This document shows positions 8,716 to 16,814 of a stretch of DNA of 64,000 bases, piece after piece (position 1 is the stretch's first letter; each line of letters begins with the position of its first letter). The translations under genes and the position numbers were made by a program. The notes beneath the pieces were generated by a model that saw nothing but the letters and a program-made list of their open reading frames with translations, did not search any database and was not told the DNA's origin. The stretch comes from Maricaulis sp036231565 (GTDB lineage: Bacteria; Pseudomonadota; Alphaproteobacteria; Caulobacterales; Maricaulaceae). The stretch covers positions 1 to 64,000 of the forward strand of contig JAZAHA010000013.1 of NCBI GenBank assembly GCA_036231565.1, written 5' to 3'.

Positions 8716-10452
8716 TCAGGTGGGGAAGCGGATGGTGACGCAGGCTCCACCCTGCGGCGCCTCGGAGCGGGCAAGTTCACCGCCCAGGCGCTGGGCAAGG
8801 GCTTCCATCAGGGAAGAGCCCATGCCCTTGCCGGCGCCTTCAAGATAGCCCTTGCCGTTATCGCTCACCGAGACCGTCGCCTCGCCGTCGCTGATGCGTT
8901 CGAGGCGCACCGTCACCAGGCCCGGCTCGTCCATGCCCGGTTCGAAGGCGTGCTTGTAGGCATTGGTCACCGCCTCGGTGATGAAGAGCGCTGCCGGGAT
9001 GGCGATATCAGGGTCCAGCTCGACATTCTCGGCCTCCACACGGGTATCGACGTCGCAGCCATAAACCGTGCTGGCCTGACGCAGATGGTAGAGCAGCTGT
9101 TCCAGGAAAGGGGCCATCTCGACGACCCGCAGATCATCATTTTCGTACAGCGTCCGATGCACCAGGGCGAGCGCATTGATCCGGCCGCCGGCCTCGGAAA
9201 GGACACGCCGGGCCTCGGCGTCGCTGGTCCGGCGCGCCTGGATATTCAGGAAGCTCATCGTCACCTGCAGATTATTCTTCACACGGTGATGGATTTCCCG
9301 CAGCAGGGCGCCGCGCTGCTCGGCCTCGGTCTCGAGCTCCGCGGTCCGGGCTTCCAGATCATTGGCCATCGATGCCATGGTCTCGGCCAGGGTCCGGATT
9401 TCCGCCGGGGCGCGGCTGGCCCGCACAGGCTGCAGACCCAGTCGACCGCTGCCGTAGAGACGGGCCATGCGGCCGAGATAGGCGAGCCAGCGCAGCACGA
9501 AGAAATCGACCGCCAGCGACACGCACAGCAGCGCCAGCAACCACATCAGCGACGGCACCAGCACCGTTCCCACGATGTCGAAGCCGGCCCAGCTGCTCAG
9601 CAGAAGGGACGGTGCGATGAGCACCAGCTGAATGTCGCGTCCGGCCAGTGGCGCGACGAGGAGCGCGCGTCCCGTCAGGCCGCTGACATTCTCGAGCATG
9701 ACCGGTTCGCCGGTTTCACGCACCCGGGCCAGGATACCGTCAGGCAAGCGGGAAATCCGTTCCTCGCGCGGGCCGTCAGGAATATAGGCAAGATTGCCGT
9801 CAGCATCGCTCAGTGCGAGGCTGGCCTCCGGCGGCAGGGCCTGCATCTGCAGCAGGCTGCGGGCCGGGCGGGTATCGATGTCCACCGCGATCGCGCCGGC
9901 AAATTCGCCGTCGGCGACAAGCCTGCGCGCCACTGTCATCACCGGCCGCTGGACGGTCCACCAATCGAGATAGACGTCGCTGAAAACCTCTTCCTCGCCC
10001 TCGCTGAGCCGGACGAACCAATCGAGTCCTGCCAGCTGGACGCTGTTGGAATCGACGGTCTCGACCGCAGCACAGACAATGACACCGTCTTCGTCGATCA
10101 GCTTGATATTCGAGTAGATCGGCTGGGCTGCGCGGACCGCACCCAGCGTCTCGACGCAGCGGCGGCCACTGAGATTGCCGATATCTGGATAATTCGCCAG
10201 CGCAGTGACAACACCGGAAACCCGGTCCAGTTCACCGGCCAGATCGGCAGACGCCTCCACAAGGGCGGAATGCAGGCTGTCGCGCTGGCGGGCGCTTTCC
10301 TCGCGGAATTCGATCACGCCCTGCGCGACGGAGAGGACAAGGAGCGGGCTGAGGCTGAGCGTCAGAATAGCCAGCAGCTGCAGTCGCAGCCCCCATCCCT
10401 GCTCCCGCCCCCCGTTGGATTTCAGACTCCCGATCAGCCGGCCGACTGGCAT
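8716..10452 (-). CDS. phyK: PhyK-type sensor histidine kinase of the general stress response
   Basis: This 578-residue membrane kinase has a TM segment near residues 24-44, an extracytoplasmic dCache/PAS-like sensor over about 45-285, a second TM segment (about 298-320), a linker, and a HisKA_2 dimerisation domain with IHHRVKNNLQ (His389 the expected phosphoacceptor). A HATPase_c domain follows with NAYKHAF and DNGKGYLEGAGKGMG. PhyK kinases of this class phosphorylate PhyR, which then sequesters NepR and frees EcfG. Its start overlaps the ecfG stop by 19 bases, indicating translational coupling. The inducing signal is unknown. Confidence 0.85.
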   Translation of the reverse strand: MPVGRLIGSLKSNGGREQGWGLRLQLLAILTLSLSPLLVLSVAQGVIEFREESARQRDSLHSALVEASADLAGELDRVSGVVTALANYPDIGNLSGRRCVETLGAVRAAQPIYSNIKLIDEDGVIVCAAVETVDSNSVQLAGLDWFVRLSEGEEEVFSDVYLDWWTVQRPVMTVARRLVADGEFAGAIAVDIDTRPARSLLQMQALPPEASLALSDADGNLAYIPDGPREERISRLPDGILARVRETGEPVMLENVSGLTGRALLVAPLAGRDIQLVLIAPSLLLSSWAGFDIVGTVLVPSLMWLLALLCVSLAVDFFVLRWLAYLGRMARLYGSGRLGLQPVRASRAPAEIRTLAETMASMANDLEARTAELETEAEQRGALLREIHHRVKNNLQVTMSFLNIQARRTSDAEARRVLSEAGGRINALALVHRTLYENDDLRVVEMAPFLEQLLYHLRQASTVYGCDVDTRVEAENVELDPDIAIPAALFITEAVTNAYKHAFEPGMDEPGLVTVRLERISDGEATVSVSDNGKGYLEGAGKGMGSSLMEALAQRLGGELARSEAPQGGACVTIRFPT

Positions 10453-11045
10453 TCGGATATCTGCTCAAGCTCGTTGAGAATGGTGTCCAGCGCGTCGGAC
10501 GCCGAAACGCCATCCTCGCCCCCGGCCAGTGCCGGGCCTGTCTCGAGCACTTCAAGCAGCCGGGCCCGGGCGCGATTGACACGGCTCTTCATGGTTCCCA
10601 CCGCACAGCCGCAGATATCGGCCGCCTCCTGATAGGCATACCCGCCGGCCCCCACGAGCAGCAGGGCTTCGCGATGTTCGGCCGACAGCTCGTCGAGCGC
10701 ACGGCGCACATCGTCCAGCGCCAGGACATTGTCCTGGTCGACAGCCGCCGGCAGCGTCTCGCGCGCGGTTTCCTCGTCCAGCTGCACCTGGCGCCAGGAG
10801 CGGCGCTTGTCGGAATAGAACTGGTTGCGCACGATGGTGAGCACCCAGGCCTTGAAATTGGTGTTGGCGCGGAACTGGTGACGCCGGTGCCAGGCGCGCA
10901 GCATCGCATCCTGGGCCAGGTCATCAGCCGCTGTTGCATCACCGGTCAAACCGCGTGCGAAAGCGCGCATGTGCGGAATCATGTCATGGAGCAGGGCCTT
11001 GAACTCGGTCTCGGGCACCTGCTCGACGGGACTGCCATCAGCCAT
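10434..11045 (-). CDS. ecfG: EcfG-family sigma factor of the general stress response
   Basis: This 203-residue ECF sigma factor has region 2 (TAADDLAQDAMLRAWHRRHQF, then FKAWVLTIVRNQFYSDKRR) and region 4 (LSAEHREALLLVGAGGYAYQEAADICGCAVGTMKSRVNRARARL). The last motif is typical of the EcfG group. The ATG at 11045 overlaps the nepR stop (ATGGCTGA), and the gene sits between nepR and phyK. EcfG recognises GGAAC-N16-CGTT promoters, and such sites precede its own operon, phyR and two small genes nearby. Confidence 0.93.
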   Translation of the reverse strand: MADGSPVEQVPETEFKALLHDMIPHMRAFARGLTGDATAADDLAQDAMLRAWHRRHQFRANTNFKAWVLTIVRNQFYSDKRRSWRQVQLDEETARETLPAAVDQDNVLALDDVRRALDELSAEHREALLLVGAGGYAYQEAADICGCAVGTMKSRVNRARARLLEVLETGPALAGGEDGVSASDALDTILNELEQISECQSAG

Positions 11046-11274
11046 CCGACACCCCCTCTTCCGCCTTCTCTGCCGTCTTGCCGGCAGATCCGGCCTCGTC
11101 GTCACCGGCATCGTCCAGCGCGCTGAGGAGTGCTTCGAAATCGTCCGGAACACCTTCGTCCAGAACGCTGTCATACATGTCCCGCAACCGGCGCCCGATA
11201 AGTTGCTGCCGCGACCGCGCCGTATCGGCGTCGACGGATCTGGGCGGGCGGGAATCTGAAGAATCGTCTCTCAT
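11038..11274 (-). CDS. nepR: Anti-sigma factor NepR
   Basis: This 78-residue protein carries the NepR core IGRRLRDMYDSVLDEGVPDDFEALLSALD (two amphipathic helices) at about residues 26-54, and acidic tails. In the known system it holds EcfG inactive until phosphorylated PhyR binds it as a sigma mimic. I place the start at the ATG at 11274, with GGAAA ahead; another ATG lies 9 bases upstream at 11283. It overlaps ecfG by 8 bases, giving matched production of sigma and anti-sigma. Confidence 0.92.
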   Translation of the reverse strand: MRDDSSDSRPPRSVDADTARSRQQLIGRRLRDMYDSVLDEGVPDDFEALLSALDDAGDDEAGSAGKTAEKAEEGVSDG

Positions 11275-11351
11275 GATTTCCATGTTTTCAATGCCGCACG
11301 CTTTTACAAGCCTAACACGAACCGGCGAAAAGACACCGTCTCGGCGCAAGG

Positions 11352-11376
11352 AACGCCCCAAACTGCAATGGGTTCC
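11352..11376 (-). promoter_or_regulatory. EcfG-type promoter of nepR-ecfG-phyK
   Basis: Read on the minus strand this is GGAAC (11376-11372), 16 bases, then CGTT (11355-11352), an exact match to the EcfG consensus. It lies 77 bases upstream of nepR and implies positive autoregulation of the operon. Confidence 0.88.
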
Positions 11377-11395
11377 ATCTTTTTTCCAGAAGTCT

Positions 11396-11420
11396 GGAAC
11401 CGCGGACCAAGGAATGCGTT
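11396..11420 (+). promoter_or_regulatory. EcfG-type promoter of phyR
   Basis: GGAAC at 11396-11400, 16 bases, CGTT at 11417-11420: an exact EcfG consensus 44 bases upstream of the phyR start. It is only 19 bases from the oppositely directed promoter of nepR-ecfG. Confidence 0.88.
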
Positions 11421-11464
11421 ATGCTGAGGGCTGGACTGTTGATTATCGGAGGGACGAGGGCCAG

Positions 11465-12244
11465 ATGCCGTTCTCGGAAAACATTAAACCCCACATTCCC
11501 TATCTGCGGCGCTATGCGCGCCTGCTGACAGGTGATCAAGGGTCGGGCGACGCGATCGTGCGGGCTGCTCTGGAAGCAGCAGTCGCCGGCGTCACGCCGA
11601 TCAATCGGGACCTGCCACCCCGGGTTTCGCTCTACAAACTGTTTCACGACAACTGGAAACAGGACACGCTCGCGCCGGCTAGCGGAAGTGCGGCCCAGGA
11701 GCGCCTGACGCGCATTCCAACCCGGGCCCGCCAGGCGCTGCTGTTGACGGCGGTCGAGGGTTTTTCCGTACGTGATGCCGCAATTATCCTTTCAGTATCG
11801 ACGGAGGACATCGACCGGCTGATCGTCGAGGCGCAGGGCGCAATTGAGGACGGTCTGCGCACGCGCGTCCTCATCATCGAGGACGAGCCCGTCGTGGCCC
11901 TGGACATCGAGGCGATTGTGGCAGAGGGCGGCCACGAGATTGTCGGCATCGCCCGGACCCGCCAGGAAGCTGTCGACCTGTATCGCACCAATGACGTGGA
12001 ACTGGTCCTGGCCGATATCCAGCTGGCGGACGGATCCTCCGGTATCGATGCGGTCAATGACATTCTCGCCGAGTCGGACGTACCGGTGATCTTTATCACC
12101 GCCTATCCGGAGCGCCTGCTGACGGGTGAGCGGCCCGAGCCGACCTATCTCATCACCAAGCCCTTCATGCCGGAAACCGTTGCAGCAACGATCGGCCAGG
12201 TCCTGTTCTTCTTCGAGCCGGCCGAACCCGCGCCTGCTCAATAA
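11465..12244 (+). CDS. phyR: General stress response regulator PhyR
   Basis: This 259-residue anti-anti-sigma factor has an N-terminal sigma-like domain (about 1-125) that mimics EcfG regions 2 and 4, and a C-terminal receiver domain (about 132-250). VLIIEDEPVVALDIE holds the acidic pocket, Asp184 in LADIQLADGSSG is the phosphoacceptor, and ITAYPERLLTG precedes the Lys of ITKPF, close to the FATGUY pattern of this receiver class. The ATG at 11465 follows GAGG at normal spacing. It is divergent from nepR-ecfG-phyK and has its own EcfG-type promoter, closing a positive feedback loop. Confidence 0.95.
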   Translation: MPFSENIKPHIPYLRRYARLLTGDQGSGDAIVRAALEAAVAGVTPINRDLPPRVSLYKLFHDNWKQDTLAPASGSAAQERLTRIPTRARQALLLTAVEGFSVRDAAIILSVSTEDIDRLIVEAQGAIEDGLRTRVLIIEDEPVVALDIEAIVAEGGHEIVGIARTRQEAVDLYRTNDVELVLADIQLADGSSGIDAVNDILAESDVPVIFITAYPERLLTGERPEPTYLITKPFMPETVAATIGQVLFFFEPAEPAPAQ

Positions 12245-12305
12245 CCACAGCGCTTTTCTGAACGGGAATGACGGGAGGCTCGCCCCGGGCCTCCCGCTGC
12301 TGCGT

Positions 12306-12395
12306 TCAGCTGAGCTGAACGAGCAGCAGGATCACCGAAAGGCTGAACAGGGTCAGATAGATCAGGACCCGCGACGGTGTTTCTCCGGGCTTCAT
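12306..12395 (-). CDS. 29-residue single-span membrane peptide, EcfG-controlled
   Basis: The peptide has a short polar N-terminus (MKPGETPSR) and then one hydrophobic segment rich in Leu/Ile/Val to the end (residues 10-28). Support for expression is unusually good for so small a frame: GGAGG lies 5 bases before the ATG, and a perfect EcfG promoter ends 40 bases before it. I do not recognise a family. It would sit in the inner membrane and is probably stress-induced. Longer in-frame starts exist upstream but cross the promoter and lack a ribosome site. Confidence 0.65.
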   Translation of the reverse strand: MKPGETPSRVLIYLTLFSLSVILLLVQLS

Positions 12396-12435
12396 CCTTG
12401 CCTCCATGGTCTTTGTATTATCAAGGCACTGGATC

Positions 12436-12460
12436 AACGCACCGGCCCGGCATCTGTTCC
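12436..12460 (-). promoter_or_regulatory. EcfG-type promoter of the 29-residue membrane peptide
   Basis: On the minus strand: GGAAC (12460-12456), 16 bases, CGTT (12439-12436). This is an exact consensus match, 40 bases before the peptide start. There is no other gene in this direction before phyR, which is convergent. Confidence 0.82.
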
Positions 12461-12534
12461 CGTCAAACCCCCGATTTCCCTTGCATTGCAGGCGTTCCGA
12501 GGCGTCTGGACCACATGCCCTGCCCATTCAAATG

Positions 12535-12565
12535 AAAACGCCCGCCTCTTTCGAGGCGGGCGTTT
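12535..12565 (-). terminator. Terminator after the EF-hand gene
   Basis: A 13-bp stem (12536-12548 with 12553-12565, core CGCCCGCCTC) with a 4-base loop has T-rich flanks on the minus strand, 21 bases beyond the EF-hand stop codon. The T-run on the plus strand is weaker. Confidence 0.75.
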
Positions 12566-12586
12566 CGCAACGTACCGGGAACCGGA

Positions 12587-12892
12587 TTAGCCGTTGTACG
12601 GCTCGGTCTCGGTTTCGCTGTCTTCCGCGTCGGTCGACGCATCTTCGCTGCTGTCTTCCGGGTTCGCCATCTTCCAGGTATCGAACTCGTCCTCGTTCAG
12701 CTCGCCATCGGCGTCGGCGTCATAGGCATCGAAACCTTCGGAGGTCACGTCCGGCGCAATGGCCTGGACTTCGGCGAGGCTCAGGCCTCCGCTCATGTCC
12801 GTGTCGGCATCAGCAAAGGTGGTATCCTGGGCAAAAACCGGAGCGGCCAGACCAAGGGCAGCGACGGAAGCGATCAGAACAGTCTTTTTCAT
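12587..12892 (-). CDS. Exported EF-hand protein
   Basis: This 101-residue protein has a signal peptide (MKKTVLIASVAALGLAAPVFA, cleavage after the final Ala of VFA). Two EF-hand loops follow: DADTDMSGGLSLAE (about residues 28-41) and DADADGELNEDE (about 58-69). The C-terminal 25 residues are very acidic. It is probably a periplasmic calcium-binding or buffering protein; the partner is unknown. A site one base off the EcfG consensus lies 72 bases upstream, so it may belong to the stress regulon. A clear terminator follows. Confidence 0.85.
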   Translation of the reverse strand: MKKTVLIASVAALGLAAPVFAQDTTFADADTDMSGGLSLAEVQAIAPDVTSEGFDAYDADADGELNEDEFDTWKMANPEDSSEDASTDAEDSETETEPYNG

Positions 12893-12963
12893 CTAGGTCT
12901 CTCCATTGTTGACCGGTGCGACGGACCGGAACCGGGGGGATCTTTTGGCCCGTGCACCTCATC

Positions 12964-12988
12964 AACGCACCGGTTTCGACTTCGATCC
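12964..12988 (-). promoter_or_regulatory. Near-consensus EcfG promoter of the EF-hand gene
   Basis: On the minus strand: GGATC (12988-12984), 16 bases, CGTT (12967-12964), one mismatch from GGAAC-N16-CGTT. The -10 flank (CCGGTGCGTTGAT) is identical to that of the perfect promoter at 12436-12460, which supports it. Confidence 0.5.
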
Positions 12989-13105
12989 ATCGCCGAATGC
13001 GAAATTTCGAGGGAATCGTCATGACGGCGATGCGGCATGCTGGATTTGCCGGACGACTGCCGGTATCGCTCACCAGGTCGATAATGAAACAACCAGGAGC
13101 CTCCC

Positions 13106-13867
13106 ATGAGTTCACTGACCGGGCGCGTGGCCGTTGTCACCGGTGCATCCAGCGGCCTTGGCCGACGCTTTGCCCATCTTCTCAGCGATGCGGGCGCGTC
13201 CGTGGCCTTGATGGCCCGTCGCGAGGATCGCCTTGCGAGCGAAGTCGAGGCCATCCGGGAAAAGGGGGGCCAGGCCGTTGCATTGCCGCTCGACATCGTC
13301 GATGCAGAGGCCATCGGTCCGGCGCTCGACAAGGCTCAGGATGCGCTCGGTCCGATCTCGATCATGGTGAACAATGCCGGCGTCGGCGGAGACGGTGCCG
13401 CGCTGACCATGCCGGTAGAGCGGTTCGACAACACGTTCGACGTCAATGTGCGCGGCGTTTTCTATGGCGCGCGCGAGGCTGCCAGCCGCATGATCGAAAG
13501 TGGCGTTGCCGAACGCGAAGAGGCGCGGATCATCAATATCGCCTCCATGGCGGCCTTCGCGACCCTGCCGGGCCTGTCCGTCTACTGCGCCTCCAAGGCC
13601 GCCGTTGTCGCGATGACCAAGAATCTCGCGCGCGAGTGGGCGAAATACCGCATCGGCGTCAATGCGATCTGCCCGGGCTATATCGAGACCGAGATCAATT
13701 CGGACTGGTTTGCGACGGAAGGTGGCCAGCGCCAGATCCAGGGCTTTCCGCGCCGCCGGCTGATGGACGCCTCGTCCCTGGATGCGACCTTCATGATGCT
13801 GGCCGGCGACGGCTCGCGTTTCATGACCGGAACCGCCATCACGATCGACGACGGGCAGACGCTCTGA
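13106..13867 (+). CDS. SDR family oxidoreductase
   Basis: This is a 253-residue classical short-chain dehydrogenase with cofactor motif TGASSGLG (residues 12-19), NNAG, a catalytic Tyr-Lys pair in YCASK, and IDDG near the C-terminus. AGGAG precedes the ATG at a normal distance. It lies between two small genes with stress promoters, but I see no EcfG site directly ahead of it. Its substrate is unknown; its NADP-type motif and sequence are close to many fatty-acyl or 3-oxo reductase relatives. Confidence 0.87.
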   Translation: MSSLTGRVAVVTGASSGLGRRFAHLLSDAGASVALMARREDRLASEVEAIREKGGQAVALPLDIVDAEAIGPALDKAQDALGPISIMVNNAGVGGDGAALTMPVERFDNTFDVNVRGVFYGAREAASRMIESGVAEREEARIINIASMAAFATLPGLSVYCASKAAVVAMTKNLAREWAKYRIGVNAICPGYIETEINSDWFATEGGQRQIQGFPRRRLMDASSLDATFMMLAGDGSRFMTGTAITIDDGQTL

Positions 13868-13898
13868 GACACTCTCTGATACCCGCCTGATGACGGAT

Positions 13899-13923
13899 GG
13901 AACTCCTTCGCATTGCGCGCGTT
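13899..13923 (+). promoter_or_regulatory. EcfG-type promoter of the small lipoprotein
   Basis: GGAAC at 13899-13903, 16 bases, CGTT at 13920-13923: an exact consensus match, 33 bases before the ATG of the lipoprotein gene and just after the stop of the SDR gene. Confidence 0.85.
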
Positions 13924-13956
13924 GGTTTAGTGATCCAATCAGAAGGAGAGTTGGGT

Positions 13957-14160
13957 ATGAAATCGAGTCATTGGCTTGTTCTGCTGTCCGCCGCCGGCAT
14001 TCTGGCCGCCTGTTCCGACGGGCCGGCCGAAAACGCCGGTGAGGACGTCGATTCCGCTATCGAGGACGTGACGGGCGAAGACACCGACGCGTTCGAGGAA
14101 GCCGGCGAAAACGTCGACGAAGCCACCGAAGACGTGGACGACGAACCGCAGCGCTTCTAG
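13957..14160 (+). CDS. Small acidic lipoprotein, EcfG-controlled
   Basis: This 67-residue precursor has a lipoprotein signal peptide ending in the lipobox LAAC (Cys at residue 21). The rest is very acidic and low-complexity, with repeated pairs of Glu-Asp-Val (ENAGEDVD, IEDVTGED, ENVDEATEDVDD). GGAGAG precedes the ATG at 13957; the longer open frame starts inside the EcfG promoter. It should be anchored in the outer membrane or envelope. I know of no assigned function; the perfect EcfG promoter suggests stress induction. Confidence 0.8.
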   Translation: MKSSHWLVLLSAAGILAACSDGPAENAGEDVDSAIEDVTGEDTDAFEEAGENVDEATEDVDDEPQRF

Positions 14161-14190
14161 GGCAATTTCATCGCAGTTGAGATCGATGAA

Positions 14191-14958
14191 CTAGGAGATC
14201 GGCCGGGCCAGAAGGGTGTTCACACGCCCTTCGAACGCCCGGCCGACCCGTATTTCGGTTCCGTCGTTCAGACGCAGCGTCTTGCTGCCCGTCGGGGTTG
14301 CGGCCGTCCGGGCAACCCGGCGCAGATTGACGATCGCCGACCGATGCACCCGCGCGAACTGGTGATCGTCGAGATTCTTCTCCATCGCCGTCATCGTCGC
14401 GCGCATCAGCCAGGACCGGGCGCCTGCATGGATGCGCACATAATCGCCCTCGGCCTCGATCCAGTCGATGCGGTTCTTTTCCAGACGCATGCGGCCATTG
14501 CGATCGCGGATCCACAGATCCGGATGCCCTTCCCCGTCATGACCGCGCAGCGTGTGGACCAGCGCTTCCAGCTCGTCCGCCCGCGCCGTGGCGTCGCGGC
14601 TGGCCAGTTGTGTGCGGGCCCGCCCCAGCGCCTCGTCCAGACGCTCCATCTCGACCGGCTTGAGCAGGTAATCGATGGCCGCGGCCTCGAACGCCTTTAC
14701 CGCGTGAGCCTCGTACGCGGTCACGAAGATGATCTCCGGCCGCACGGTCTGCGACAGGATGGACGCGATCTCGAACCCGTCGAGCTGCGGCATCTGAATG
14801 TCAAGGAAGACGACATCCGGGTTGAGTTCCCGTGCGGCTTTCGCCGCGCTGTGACCGTCCCGGACGGCCGCCACCACATCGACCCAGGGCCGCCGCGACA
14901 GCAGGATTTCCAGCCGGCGCAGGGCCAGCGGCTCGTCATCGACCAGAAGTACACGCAT
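14191..14958 (-). CDS. LytTR-type response regulator
   Basis: This 255-residue regulator has an N-terminal receiver domain (VLLVDDEPLAL, phosphoacceptor Asp in VVFLDIQMPQLDG near residue 54, VTAYE, and KPVE with the conserved Lys) and a C-terminal LytTR DNA-binding domain (about 150-250, with the EGDYVRIH and RVHRSAIVNL motifs). The ATG at 14958 has GAGGA upstream. It overlaps the histidine kinase gene by 23 bases, so the two form a pair of the LytS/LytR or AlgZ/AlgR kind. Confidence 0.9.
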   Translation of the reverse strand: MRVLLVDDEPLALRRLEILLSRRPWVDVVAAVRDGHSAAKAARELNPDVVFLDIQMPQLDGFEIASILSQTVRPEIIFVTAYEAHAVKAFEAAAIDYLLKPVEMERLDEALGRARTQLASRDATARADELEALVHTLRGHDGEGHPDLWIRDRNGRMRLEKNRIDWIEAEGDYVRIHAGARSWLMRATMTAMEKNLDDHQFARVHRSAIVNLRRVARTAATPTGSKTLRLNDGTEIRVGRAFEGRVNTLLARPIS

Positions 14959-16615
14959 CGCTGTCCTCTTCTCTTGGCATCGGCGCCGCACCCTCTGACC
15001 CCTGCAGCGGCATGGTAATCACAGCCTCGAATCCTCCCTCGGGCCGGGGACCGGCGTCGAGCCGGCCGGCGGCACCGTACAGTACGGCCAGGCGTGCCCG
15101 GATATTGGCCAGCCCGACGCCGCCGCCGCTATAGGCTCGGGTCGACACGGCGCCGGCACCGGAATCCGTCACCCGCAACTCCAGCGTCGTCGCAGAGACG
15201 GCCTTTGCCGAAACCGTTACCCGCACCGGACGGGTGGTCTGGGAAACGGCATACTTGACGGCATTTTCGAGCAGGGGCTGCAGGATCATGGTCGGGACCA
15301 GTGCCTCTCCGACATCCGGCGCGACATCGACAGCGACTTCCAGACGGTCTGCAAAGCGCGTCTGCTCGATCTCGAGATAGAGCTGCTGGGCATCGATTTC
15401 CCGATGCAGGGGAACGCGGTCGTCCGGCGCGGCGTCGAGAGTGAAACGCAGGAATTTGGACAATTGCGTAAGCATCGTGTCCGCCTCGTTCGCCCGCTCG
15501 TCGAGCAGAAGCGAGGAGATCGCGTTGAGCGTATTGAAGAGGAAGTGCGGATTGAGCTGGAAGCGCAGCATTTTCAGCTGCGATTCCTGGGCCAGCATGA
15601 TCGATTTGTAGAGTTGGCGCTCCTGCGTCCGCAGGCGCTTGGCGGCATCGAGTGCCAGGTAGAAGCCGACCCAGCCGACAAAAACCGGAAAGTTCAGGAA
15701 CATCCAGCGCGGCGCCAGATAGAGCAGAAACGACAAGCCGGTATCGATCGGTTCGCCGTTCCGGGTCGGCGGCTCCCCCGGCAGAACCTGGAAATAGGCG
15801 AACCAGATAGCGCAGATATAGATCACCGTCAGGACGATCGCGACCCCCAGCGCCAGGGCAGCGCGCCGGTAAAGCGGCCACAGCCGGGTCGGCTTGAGAA
15901 CCAGGAAATGCGCCAGAGATGACGCCGTCATGCCGAGCCCCTCGGCAAGCGCGACCCGCCATACAGTGCTGATACTGTCACCCCCATTGATCAGGTTGGC
16001 CGTCGAAAACACGATCATGGCGGTCCAGAACACGCCCTGGAAAGTCCAGAACCAGCGGGCATTCAGCCCGTCCCAGACCTCGGTCCGGCCAAAAAGCCGC
16101 GTACGTATCCACTCCTGTGCATCGTCGCCCTCCGACCCGCCCCCCGGCGCAGCGCGCCCCTGGTCAAGCAGCAGGTAGAAACCGCCATAGGCCGCAAACA
16201 CCCAGTAGTGCACCAGCATGATGCGAAGCATGCGTTCGGTATCGTTGCCGGGCGCGTCCGGCGGCGGCAGAAGCGGTCCGACCAGGACCAGAACCACAGC
16301 GGAATAGATTGCCACGCCCACCAGGGCGAGTGCGGCAGTGAGAGCAAGGCGCGCTGCCGGTCCCCAGCGACGCACCTCGGACAAGGCCAGCGCCATCCCG
16401 ATCGACAGGCCGGCGCCCACCGCATCGCTCAGCAGGGGGCGCCACGCTGTCGCGGCCGATCCACCAAAAGCGTCCCAGCCATAAGCCAGCGTTACGAGGC
16501 TGAAACACCCCCAGAAGATTGCCGTGAAGATGAACAACCCGCGCAGTCCCAGCGCCGTACCCGGCGCGTTCCGGTACGCGGCCGGAACAGATGCGGTCTC
16601 GATATCCCTCTGCAT
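14936..16615 (-). CDS. LytS/AlgZ-type membrane sensor histidine kinase
   Basis: This 559-residue kinase has about seven or eight hydrophobic segments in its first 340 residues. The His_kinase domain (QLNPHFLFNTLNAISSLL, with the phosphoacceptor His in NPHFLFN) and a HATPase_c domain (LLENAVKYA, GGGVGLANIRARL) follow. This is the usual partner of LytTR regulators and overlaps one. I place the start at the ATG at 16615; the ribosome site is weak and an upstream ATG at 16693 is possible. It lies 199 bases before an ABC exporter operon in the same direction, which it might control. Confidence 0.85.
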   Translation of the reverse strand: MQRDIETASVPAAYRNAPGTALGLRGLFIFTAIFWGCFSLVTLAYGWDAFGGSAATAWRPLLSDAVGAGLSIGMALALSEVRRWGPAARLALTAALALVGVAIYSAVVLVLVGPLLPPPDAPGNDTERMLRIMLVHYWVFAAYGGFYLLLDQGRAAPGGGSEGDDAQEWIRTRLFGRTEVWDGLNARWFWTFQGVFWTAMIVFSTANLINGGDSISTVWRVALAEGLGMTASSLAHFLVLKPTRLWPLYRRAALALGVAIVLTVIYICAIWFAYFQVLPGEPPTRNGEPIDTGLSFLLYLAPRWMFLNFPVFVGWVGFYLALDAAKRLRTQERQLYKSIMLAQESQLKMLRFQLNPHFLFNTLNAISSLLLDERANEADTMLTQLSKFLRFTLDAAPDDRVPLHREIDAQQLYLEIEQTRFADRLEVAVDVAPDVGEALVPTMILQPLLENAVKYAVSQTTRPVRVTVSAKAVSATTLELRVTDSGAGAVSTRAYSGGGVGLANIRARLAVLYGAAGRLDAGPRPEGGFEAVITMPLQGSEGAAPMPREEDSDACTSGR

Positions 16616-16814
16616 CACGCCAGTATATGCAGGACCCCGGCCGCACTGGAAACGCCCGCCAACGCCGTTGATCGCGATTTTCAGGCCGTTCACCGCAGAA
16701 TTCCGGACTTTTCGCCGCGACCAAGACCGTTAATCGTATTTTCCCCGATGATCGCCGCTTTGCCGGCGTGCGACACGGACGGTCCGGCAGACTGTCTGTC
16801 CTGGAGCCAGCCGC

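Noticed and set aside
12272..12296. Hairpin CGGGAGGC/GCCTCCCG after phyR as a terminator
   Set aside because: There is no T-run on either strand. At best it is a weak convergent-gene hairpin.
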